A DNA stretch of 64,000 nt from Saccharothrix espanaensis DSM 44229 (GTDB lineage Bacteria; Actinomycetota; Actinomycetes; Mycobacteriales; Pseudonocardiaceae): the NCBI RefSeq assembly GCF_000328705.1, contig NC_019673.1:8939501-9003500 (forward strand), given 5' to 3'. The first letter of the stretch is position 1. Every line of letters begins with the position of its first letter. Both the position numbers and the translations under genes were made by a program. This document shows, one piece after another, positions 30,815-38,800 of the stretch. A model generated the notes under the pieces. That model searched no databases and was not told where the DNA came from. It saw only the letters and a program-made list of their open reading frames with translations.

Positions 30815-33006
30815 TGCCCGCGGAGACCGCCCGCCGCGTCGAGCTGGCGATCACCGGCATGACGTGCGCGTCGTGCGCGAACCGGGTCGAGCGCAAGCTC
30901 AACAAGCTCGACGGCGTGACCGCCTCGGTCAACTACGCGACCGAGCGGGCCAGTGTCGAGTTCCCGGCCGGCACGGCGGTGGCCGACCTGGTCTCGGCGG
31001 TGGAGACGGCCGGCTACGGGGCGAGTCCGCAGCGGCCCGAGGAGGACCGCGCGGGCGAACTCGGGGAGCGGGTCGCGATCGCGGCCGCCCTGGGCGCCCC
31101 GGTGGTCGTGCTCAGCATGGTCCCGGCGTGGCAGTTCCCCGGCTGGCAGTGGTTCGCGCTGGCGCTGGCGTCCACGGTGGTGTGGGTGTGCGGCTGGCCG
31201 TTCCACCGGGCGGCCGCCGTGAACGCCCGGCACGGCGCGAGCACGATGGACACCCTGGTGTCGATGGGCGTGATCGTCTCCTACCTGTGGTCGCTCTACG
31301 CGTTGGTGTTCGGCGAGGCCGGCGCGCTGGGCATGCGGCACGAGTTCAGCCTGGTCCCGCGCCCGTCCACGACCGGTGACATCTACCTGGAGGTCGCCGT
31401 CGGCGTGACGGTGTTCCTGCTGCTGGGGCGCTGGTTGGAGGCCCGGTCGAAGCGCCGGGCGGGTGCCGCGCTGCGGGCGATGCTGGAGCTGGGCGCGAAG
31501 GACGTCGCGGTGGTCGAGGACGGCGTGGAGACGCGCGTCCCGATCAGCCGGCTCAGGTCGGGTCAGCGGTTCGTCATACGTCCGGGTGAGCGGATCGCCA
31601 CGGACGGCCTAGTGGTCGACGGGTCGTCGGCGGTGGACCGGTCGCTGGTGACCGGTGAGTCGGTGCCGGTCGAGGTCGAACCGGGCGACCAGGTCGTCGG
31701 CGGCACGGTCAACGCGGGCGGCCGGCTGGTGGTCGAGGCGACCCGGGTCGGCCGGGACACCCAGCTGGCCCGGATGGCGCGGCTGGTCGAGCGGGCCCAG
31801 TCCGGCAAGGCCGAGGTGCAGCGGCTGGCGGACCGGATCTCGGCGGTGTTCGTGCCGGTGGTCCTGGGCGTCGCGGTGCTCACGCTGGCCGGCTGGCTGC
31901 TCGCCGGCCGGCCGCTGGAGTTCGCGGTCACCGCGGCGGTGGCGGTGCTGGTGATCGCGTGCCCGTGCGCGCTGGGCCTGGCGACGCCGACCGCGCTGCT
32001 GGTCGGCACGGGCCGGGGCGCGCAGCTGGGCATCCTGGTCAAGGGCCCCGAGGTGCTGGAGTCGACCCGGCGGGTGGACACGGTCGTGCTGGACAAGACC
32101 GGGACGGTCACCACGGGCCGGCTGGACCTGGTGGAGGTGCTGCCGGCGGCGGGCGTGACCCGCGCGGAGCTGCTGACCGTCGCGGGTGCGGTGGAGCTGG
32201 GGTCGGAGCACCCGATCGCTGCGGCCGTGGTGCGCGGCGCGCGGGCCGAGGTGCCGGTGCTGCCCGAGGTGACCGGGTTCGTCAACCGGGAGGGCCTGGG
32301 TGTCACCGCGGTCCTGGACGGCCGTCGCGTGACGGCCGGGCGGCCGAGCCTGGTGGCGTTGCCCGAGTCGTTGGACGAGCTGGCGGCGCAGGAGCGGCGC
32401 AAGGGCCGCACGGTGGTCGCGGTGGCCGTGGACGACGAGCCGCTGGGTCTGCTGTCGGTGACCGACGCGGTGAAGCCGACCAGCGCGCAGGCGGTCCGCG
32501 AGCTGCGCGCGCTCGGGTTGCGCCCGGTGCTGCTGACCGGCGACCACCAGGTGGTGGCCGAGGCGGTGGCGGCCGAGGTCGGCATCGACGAGGTGATCGC
32601 GGGCGTGCTGCCGGCGGAGAAGGTGGACGTGGTGCGGCGGCTTCAGGCCGAGGGCCGGGTGGTGGCGATGGTGGGCGACGGGGTGAACGACGCCCCCGCC
32701 CTGGCGACCGCCGATCTCGGGCTGGCGATGGGCACCGGGGCGGACGTGGCGATCGAGGCGGGCGACCTGACCCTGGTCCGCGGCGACCTGCGGGTGGCGG
32801 CGGACGCCATCCGGCTGGCCCGGCGGACCCTGCGCACCATCAAGGGAAATCTTTTCTGGGCGTTCGCCTACAACGTTATGGGTTTGCCACTGGCCGCCCT
32901 CGGATTGCTGAATCCCATGCTGGCGGGTGCCGCGATGGCCTTCTCCAGTGTCTTCGTGGTGACCAACAGCCTGCGCCTGCGCGGGTTCCACCCGTCGACT
33001 ACCTGA
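30814..33006 (+). CDS. copA: Copper-exporting P1B-type ATPase
   Basis: 730 residues. One N-terminal HMA domain (GMTCASC, 15-21), then the P1B membrane core with CPC (383-385), phosphorylation motif DKTGT (427-431), actuator TGES, SEHPIA (the family's HP motif) and GDGVNDAP (about 621). Eight membrane segments are expected. It pumps Cu(I) out of the cytoplasm. The CsoR-type operator upstream fits copper induction. Confidence 0.95.
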   Translation: MPAETARRVELAITGMTCASCANRVERKLNKLDGVTASVNYATERASVEFPAGTAVADLVSAVETAGYGASPQRPEEDRAGELGERVAIAAALGAPVVVLSMVPAWQFPGWQWFALALASTVVWVCGWPFHRAAAVNARHGASTMDTLVSMGVIVSYLWSLYALVFGEAGALGMRHEFSLVPRPSTTGDIYLEVAVGVTVFLLLGRWLEARSKRRAGAALRAMLELGAKDVAVVEDGVETRVPISRLRSGQRFVIRPGERIATDGLVVDGSSAVDRSLVTGESVPVEVEPGDQVVGGTVNAGGRLVVEATRVGRDTQLARMARLVERAQSGKAEVQRLADRISAVFVPVVLGVAVLTLAGWLLAGRPLEFAVTAAVAVLVIACPCALGLATPTALLVGTGRGAQLGILVKGPEVLESTRRVDTVVLDKTGTVTTGRLDLVEVLPAAGVTRAELLTVAGAVELGSEHPIAAAVVRGARAEVPVLPEVTGFVNREGLGVTAVLDGRRVTAGRPSLVALPESLDELAAQERRKGRTVVAVAVDDEPLGLLSVTDAVKPTSAQAVRELRALGLRPVLLTGDHQVVAEAVAAEVGIDEVIAGVLPAEKVDVVRRLQAEGRVVAMVGDGVNDAPALATADLGLAMGTGADVAIEAGDLTLVRGDLRVAADAIRLARRTLRTIKGNLFWAFAYNVMGLPLAALGLLNPMLAGAAMAFSSVFVVTNSLRLRGFHPSTT

Positions 33007-33060
33007 AGATTTCGCGCCAACCCACTCCCCAGGCCCACGTGCACGTGCAACAATCCGAAT

Positions 33061-33134
33061 TGCTGACACACCCCCGGTCAGCACCTGTGGAGATCCCCTC
33101 CGGCCCCCGCGTTCCTCCCCCTGGCGCGGGGGCC
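33061..33134 (+). ncRNA. Candidate 6C-like small RNA (two C-rich-loop hairpins)
   Basis: Two perfect hairpins follow each other. TGCTGAC/GTCAGCA (33061-33083) has loop ACACCCCCG. GGCCCCCGCG/CGCGGGGGCC (33102-33134) has a 13-nt loop containing CCCCC. The actinobacterial 6C RNA has two hairpins with C-runs in both loops, usually six or more; here the runs are five. It could instead be simply the copA terminator. Confidence 0.45.
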
Positions 33135-33150
33135 TCTCCATGCACACAGC

Positions 33151-33199
33151 TGTGACCCAAGCCACAGTTTGATGCGTTCCGCAACGCAACCGTTATCGT
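33151..33199 (+). promoter_or_regulatory. CRP-like site and promoter of a leaderless gene
   Basis: TGTGACCCAAGCCACA (33151-33166) is close to the actinobacterial CRP motif TGTGA-N6-TCACA. TTGATG (33169-33174) and TATCGT (33194-33199) follow. The -10 ends 6 bp before the GTG at 33206, so the mRNA would start at the start codon. A CACAGCTGTG palindrome (33145-33154) overlaps. Confidence 0.5.
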
Positions 33200-33205
33200 G
33201 GCGCG

Positions 33206-33514
33206 GTGCCTCTTGGATCGCTAGGTCGCAACAAGTCCGGCCGCCACCGCCCGTCCGGCAAGGAGCAGGAAGAATCCCTGCCCGACGAGGAGCTGACCTC
33301 GTACCTGGCGGCGCTCGCGCCCGAGACGGTGGACGCCGAGACCACGGCCGGCAACAGCTTCGGCAACGCGCAGGTCTACCAGCTCCGCCTCCAGCTCATG
33401 GCCAACGAACAGCTCAAGGAGCTGGCCGCCGAACGGCAGACCTCGCCGCAGGCACTCGCCACGGAGTGGGTCATGCAGCGCTTGGAGTGGGAAGCCCGCC
33501 AGCGCGGCTTCTAG
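33206..33514 (+). CDS. Small ribbon-helix-helix-like protein
   Basis: 102 residues, GTG start. Residues 1-55 are polar and probably flexible. Residues 58-95 (VYQLRLQLMANEQLKELAAERQ then SPQALATEWVMQRL) resemble a CopG/Arc ribbon-helix-helix: a strand, a helix, a turn and a second helix. No toxin partner is adjacent. It may be a DNA-binding regulator under CRP-type control. No SD is present, in line with a leaderless transcript. Confidence 0.65.
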   Translation: MPLGSLGRNKSGRHRPSGKEQEESLPDEELTSYLAALAPETVDAETTAGNSFGNAQVYQLRLQLMANEQLKELAAERQTSPQALATEWVMQRLEWEARQRGF

Positions 33515-33680
33515 ACCCACGCCCGCCCGACACCGCCGGGCACGCCACGAGCAGTGCTCGACCGGGGCAGACCGCACTTCCCGCCCCGGGCGGGGCCGCC
33601 CTTTCCCACCGATGGGAACGCGCCGGGTCCGCCCGTCGCGCACCGGCCCGGAAACCCCGTGGCACCACTGGTCCCACCCG

Positions 33681-33718
33681 CGGCAGGCCCCCGACCGCAC
33701 GCGGTCGGGGGCCTGCCG
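33681..33718. terminator. 17-bp perfect hairpin terminator
   Basis: Arms 33681-33697 and 33702-33718 pair perfectly around loop CACG. It stands just after the cold-shock gene (- strand) and after the RHH gene (+ strand), so it works for both. Confidence 0.9.
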
Positions 33719-33732
33719 TCACGAAGGGAAGA

Positions 33733-33936
33733 TCAGACCTTGCGCACGTTCTGGGCCTGCGGACCCTTGGTGCCCTGGCCGATCTCGAACTCGACCCGCT
33801 GGTTCTCCTCCAGGGTGCGGAAGCCCTGACCCTGGATCTCCGAGTAGTGGACGAACACGTCCGGCCCGCCGTTCTCCTGGGCGATGAAGCCGAAGCCCTT
33901 CTCGGAGTTGAACCACTTGACAGTGCCCAGTGCCAT
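33733..33936 (-). CDS. cspA: Cold-shock protein
   Basis: 67 residues from the ATG at 33936, with GGAGG 7 nt upstream. RNP1 KGFGFI and RNP2 VFVHY are intact, with [14 protein letters not shown] at the N-terminus. It is an RNA chaperone with a single OB fold. The frame upstream of the ATG is the untranslated leader of a cold-shock gene, not coding. Confidence 0.95.
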   Translation of the reverse strand: MALGTVKWFNSEKGFGFIAQENGGPDVFVHYSEIQGQGFRTLEENQRVEFEIGQGTKGPQAQNVRKV

Positions 33937-34154
33937 GTACCTGCCTCCATCGCAGGAAAGCTTGGGGCTACACCGTGCAACCCCGGCCGTCCCGCCGGCG
34001 TTTCCCCCGCCGCCACCGGCAGGGAACGCACGCCCGCGTGTCGTTCCGCGAGCGTGAGACACGAACACAGAAACCACGGCCTGCGCAGGCGAGCGTATCG
34101 GTTGACCACGCCCAGCACTACCACTGAACTACACCCGGGTGAACAACCGGGGCC

Positions 34155-34982
34155 TCACTTCTCGGTGACCTGCGGCGGGTCCGGCAGCTCGACCCCCGAC
34201 TGGCCGATGTTGCGCTCCAGCGCCCGCCGCCACTCGCCCGAGGAGACCATCTTCTCGATCGCCGCGCTGACCGCGGACCGCCCCTCGGCGTCGGACTTGG
34301 CCAGCCCCACCCCGTACTTCTCGGTGGTGAACGGCTTGCCGACCAGCTTGAGCAGCTCCGGGTTCTCCGCGACGTAGCCCGCCAGGATCGCCTGGTCGGT
34401 GGTGACCGCGTCGACCTTGCCCGCGAGCAGCGCGATCACGCAGTCCGAGTACTGGCCGTACTCCACGAGCTGCGCGGCCTGCGCGAACTCGGACTTGACC
34501 TTCTGCGCGGAGGTCGAGGCGGTCACCGAGCAGAGCTTCTTGCCGTTCAACGCCTCCGGGCCGCTGATGTCGCCGTCGGTGTAGCGCACCAGCAGCCCCT
34601 GGCCGGTCTGGAAGTACGGCCCGGCGAAGGCCACCTGCTCCTTGCGCTTGTCGGTGATGGAGTAGGTGGCGACGACGAAGTCCACCTGGCCGTCGGCGAT
34701 CAGCCTCTCCCGGTCGGCGGACCTGGCTTCCTTCCAGGTGATGCCGGACTCCGGCACCCCGAACTGCTGGGCCACGTACTTCGCCACGTCCACGTCGAAA
34801 CCGACGTACTTGCCGTCGAGCCTGCGCTGCGCCATCCCGGGCTGGTCGAACCGGATGCCGATGGTGAGGCGGCCGTCCCCGGCCTTGCCCTCGATGGTGT
34901 CGTCGGAAGCGCCACCGCACGCGGCGGCGAAGGTCAGGGCGGCCACCGCCGCGGTCGCGGGCAGCAGTCGTCGGAACAGCAT
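34155..34982 (-). CDS. gluB: Glutamate/polar amino-acid ABC transporter binding lipoprotein
   Basis: 275 residues from the ATG at 34982. The lipoprotein signal ends with FAAAC (Cys22) and GG. The SBP_bac_3 fold follows: GKYVGFDVDVAKYVA, DGQVDFVVATYSIT, RKEQVAFAGPYFQTGQGLLV, and AVTTDQAILAGYV. The closest family is GluB of glutamate uptake systems. The permease and ATPase genes are not adjacent, so it is an orphan binding protein here. Confidence 0.85.
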   Translation of the reverse strand: MLFRRLLPATAAVAALTFAAACGGASDDTIEGKAGDGRLTIGIRFDQPGMAQRRLDGKYVGFDVDVAKYVAQQFGVPESGITWKEARSADRERLIADGQVDFVVATYSITDKRKEQVAFAGPYFQTGQGLLVRYTDGDISGPEALNGKKLCSVTASTSAQKVKSEFAQAAQLVEYGQYSDCVIALLAGKVDAVTTDQAILAGYVAENPELLKLVGKPFTTEKYGVGLAKSDAEGRSAVSAAIEKMVSSGEWRRALERNIGQSGVELPDPPQVTEK

Positions 34983-35373
34983 GGCTGCGAACCTCTCGGT
35001 GCTTCGGGGAAGCGGTGCGGATCGGCGCACCGGACGTTGCTCATGCTAGGCACCGGCCCGGGGTCCACCGGTGCGACGAACGTCTCATCGGCCCAATACG
35101 CTGAGCCGAACAGCCCAGGGGGAGCTGTGATGTCGAACAATCCCCGACCACCCCGCTCGGCCCGACGCTGCCACCCGCGTGGGCGGCGTCCGGCGCGCTG
35201 ACCGGGCCGTCGTCACGCCGGGACGGCCTTGTCGGCGGTGCCGCGACCGATCGGCCGGCGAGCCCGCGCCCGCACCGGTTGAGATGGTGGAAACCGCGCC
35301 GCGTAACGCCTTCAGCGAGCCGAACGATTCCACGTGACCAACTGGGAGTGCCGTCTGGAGCGGGTGCAACGGG
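34983..35373. other. 391-bp gap without a gene
   Basis: It carries the divergent regulatory region of the glutamate-binding gene (a TAGCAT -10-like element on the - strand near 35044-35049) and featureless GC-rich sequence. The open frame across it is poor in protein-like pattern. Confidence 0.5.
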
Positions 35374-35877
35374 ATGAGCAGGGTCGGCCGGATCGCGTTC
35401 GCCGGGATCACGGGTGTGCTGGCGACGGCGGCCGTCGTCACACTGGCGATCACGGTGAACGAGCCGCGCCCGGTCGACGTGCGCCGGGTCGACCTGAGCC
35501 CGGCGCAGCCGGGTGTGCTCAGCGCTACCTACACGACGAACGTGCCGGTCCTCACGTCACCGCCGCCCGTCCTGGTCGCCCCGCCGCCGCAACAGCCCGT
35601 GCCGCCGCCGCGCACCACGACCACCGAGGTGCCCGCCGCGCCGCCGCACACCGCGCCGCCCGAGCAGACCACGACGACGCGGCCGTCGCGCGGCCGTCCC
35701 GACTTCGAGGACTGCGACTTCGACCGCCTGCCCGACGGCAGCTGCCTGCCGTGGCGGTTCCCCACCTCGACGCGCGAGATGTGCGCGTGGCTGCGCGCGC
35801 ACGGCATGCCCCGCATCGAGTTCCGGGACGTGCACGGGCGGCAGGTCGACTTCGACCACCGCATCTGCGACGACTAG
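35374..35877 (+). CDS. Membrane-anchored or secreted Pro-rich hypothetical protein
   Basis: 167 residues. An N-terminal hydrophobic helix (about 7-27) is followed by a Pro/Thr linker (about 60-105). A C-terminal domain of 60 residues with four Cys (DCDFDRLPDGSCLPWRF, MCAWLRAHG, RICDD) may form disulfides outside the cell. No known family. The CTAG at 35874-35877 gives the stop codons of this gene and the convergent AAA+ gene. Confidence 0.65.
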   Translation: MSRVGRIAFAGITGVLATAAVVTLAITVNEPRPVDVRRVDLSPAQPGVLSATYTTNVPVLTSPPPVLVAPPPQQPVPPPRTTTTEVPAAPPHTAPPEQTTTTRPSRGRPDFEDCDFDRLPDGSCLPWRFPTSTREMCAWLRAHGMPRIEFRDVHGRQVDFDHRICDD

Positions 35878-38800
35878 CGCTCGGCCAGCCGGTCGATCGC
35901 GCCGCCCACGCGGTCCGCGAGCAGCCCGACCGCGCCGACGGCCCGGGTCACCGGGTCGTCGTCCGAGCCGCCGAGCGCGCGGGCCCGCAGGAACCCGGCT
36001 TTCACCTCGTCCCACCGCCGGCCCTGCTCGGGGGTGAGCGTGCCGCGCAGTTCGGCCAGCTTCAACAGGTTCGCCTCCGCGCCGGAGGTCAACGTCTGCG
36101 CCTCGCCCAGGTAGTGGTCGTCGATGACCGCCATCAGCTCGGCGTCGTTCATCACCGGCACGACCTTCTCCGCGAGCTTGTTCATGTTCCGGTAGGAGCC
36201 CTGGAGCTGGAACGGCGGCTCGGTGCGCGAGGCGTCGGACTGCGCGGCCGAGGCGATGTAGGTCTGGTTGTTGGCGAGCACGACTTCCTGCACCCGCACC
36301 AGTTTGCGCAGCACGCCGAGCACCTGCTCCAGCTCGACCGGCGTGTACGGGTGGACGAGCCGGTCGGCCCGCACCTGTTCGCCGCGGGCCATCCGGACCA
36401 GCAGGTCGATGTCGCCGCGGTCACGGGTGGACAGCGGGGCCAGCACGGCGTTGGAGGTCAGCGCGTTCTCGATGTAGCTCAACGCGAACAGGTCCTCGCG
36501 GCCGGACAGCACGTCGCCGAGGTTCCACACGTCGGCCCGGTTGGCGAGCATGTCGGGGATCCGGAACCGCTGCCCGGACTCGGTGTACGGGTTGCCCGCC
36601 ATGCACACCGCGAACCGCTTGCCGCGCAGGTCGTAGGTGCGGGTCCGACCGTCCCACACGCCTTCCATCCGGCGCTGGGCGTCGCACAGCGAGATGAACT
36701 TCTGGAGCAGCTCGGGTGAGGTGTGCTGGATGTCGTCCAGGTACAGCAGCACGTTGTTGCCGCTCTCCAGCGCGAACGAGATCTTCTCCACCTCCTGGCG
36801 GGCGGTGGCGTTGGGCGCGTCCGCCGGGTCGACGCTGATGACGTCGTGGCCCAGCGACGGGCCGTTGACCTTCACGAACACCAGGCCCAGGCGGTTGGCG
36901 ACGTACTCCACCAGGGTCGTCTTGCCGTAGCCGGGCGGGGAGATGAGCAGCAGCAGGCCCATCTGGTCGGTGCGCTTCGCGTCGCCGGCCGCACCGAGCT
37001 GCTTGGCCAGGTTGTCGCCGATCAGCGGCAGGTAGACCTCGTCCAGCAGCCGGTTGCGGACGAACGCGCTCATCACCTTGGGCTGGTACTCGTCCAGCCG
37101 CAGCCTGCGCTTCTCGGCGGCCACCAGCTCGTTGCGCAGCCGCTGGTAGTCGCGGTACGCGGGCACCCGCTCGGTCCGGAACCGCCGGGTGCGGGTCAGC
37201 ACCTCGTCCAGCCGCAGCAGCAGCGACCGCCCGGTGATCCGGGGGTGGGCGCCCAGCAGTCCGTCTACAGTGGACTCCAGCTGCGCGGAGGACTCGTAGC
37301 GCGGCAGGTCGCGGCACAGCTCCAGGGCGATCGCCTCGGGCAGGTCGGGCTCCGCCCGGCCGCCCAGGAACGCCTCGTACCAGCCCTCGACCAGCGCCTT
37401 GCGGTCGTCGAGGTCCGGGAACGCGCGCAGGTCGTCCTCGAAGTCCTTGCGGTTGCCCAGCCCGCGGTGAAACTCGTCGGCCAGCGCCCGTGCGGCGGCG
37501 CTGGTGACGAACCCGGGCGGTGTGGCGCACAGCTCCTCGAACAGGTACTCCCCGGCCAGCGGATCCCCGGCCCGCTCGGCCAGTTCGGCGCACAGCTCGT
37601 CGATCGCCCCGGTGTGGCCGAAGATCGTGCGGGCCCGGCCCAGCGACACGGCCCTCCGCGTCCACCGGGTGCGGTCGTCCTCGTCGGCGCGCGCCCACAA
37701 CACCTGCGCGGCGGCCCGCGCGGACGGCGGGAAGCGCAGCAGTCCCGCGCCGGCGTGCAGGCGCAGCAACGCGTCCAGGATCTTGGCGGCGTCGTGGTCG
37801 TGCACGCCGCGTTCGTAGCCCTCGTCCAGCCGGGTTTCCGCGACCCCGCGGACCACGTCGAGCAGCCGGCCGTCGGTGGCGGCGGCGTGCAGGCCGTCCA
37901 CCGGCTGCTCGGCCAGCACCGCCGCGGCCAGGTGCTCGGCCCGGTACACCTCGGCGGTCTCGGACACCACGAGCTGGTCCCAGAACGGCCGGGTGGCGGC
38001 GAACCGCTCGTCGCGGACCGGCGCGCGGAAGTCGGTGCCGGTGACGGCGAAGGACAGGCCGCCGTCCTTGGGCACCAGGGTGAGGTCCAGCGGCTGGCTG
38101 TTGACCGCGAACCGGTGCCGGCCCAGCCGGATCGTGTCGCCGTCGAACAGGTCCAGCCGGTCGCGCAGCGCGCGGCCCGCCTCCTGCCGCGCGGCCAGCA
38201 CCCGCCCGGCCAGCTCCTCGGCCCGCACCTGGTCGCCGAGCTCGCGCAGCTCGTCGGCGACCGCCCGGATCCGGGTCACCATCGGGTCGGTGGCGAAGTA
38301 GGTGTTGACCTCGTCCAGCGAGGCCAGTGACGCGACCCGGCGCACGACGCTGCCCAGGATCCGGTCGGCGGACGCGGCCAGTCGGTCCGCGCGCCGCGCC
38401 CGGTCGTCCAGCAGCGCCTGCTTGCGCGAGGAGAACGCCTCGTAGACGTCGGTGCGCTTGGTGCCCAGGCGGGTCAGGAAGTCGTCGAACTCGCCGAACC
38501 GGGATTCGAGGTTCTCCAGTTGCAGCAGCAGCTTGCCGAGCTGCTCGTCGCAGCGCTGCGGGGTGTCGGCGACGGCGAGCGCGCCGGTGACGGCCTGGCC
38601 GAGCAGCGCGAACTCGGCGGCGAACTCGGCACGTCCCTCCGTGGCCGCGAGGTCGCGCCGCCGACCGTCCACAGTGGCCCGTGCCCGGTTCAGGCCGCCG
38701 AGCACCTCGCCGATGCGCTCCAGGATCGACGTGCGCACGGTGGCGTCCGCGATGTCCAGCGAGCCGACGACCTCGGTCAGCACCTCCAGGCCCTGCCGGC

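Noticed and set aside
33936-34077. N-terminal extension of the cold-shock protein
   Set aside because: The extra 47 residues are Gly/Pro-rich with no RBS; the 67-residue product has the exact CspA length and an RBS at the chosen ATG.
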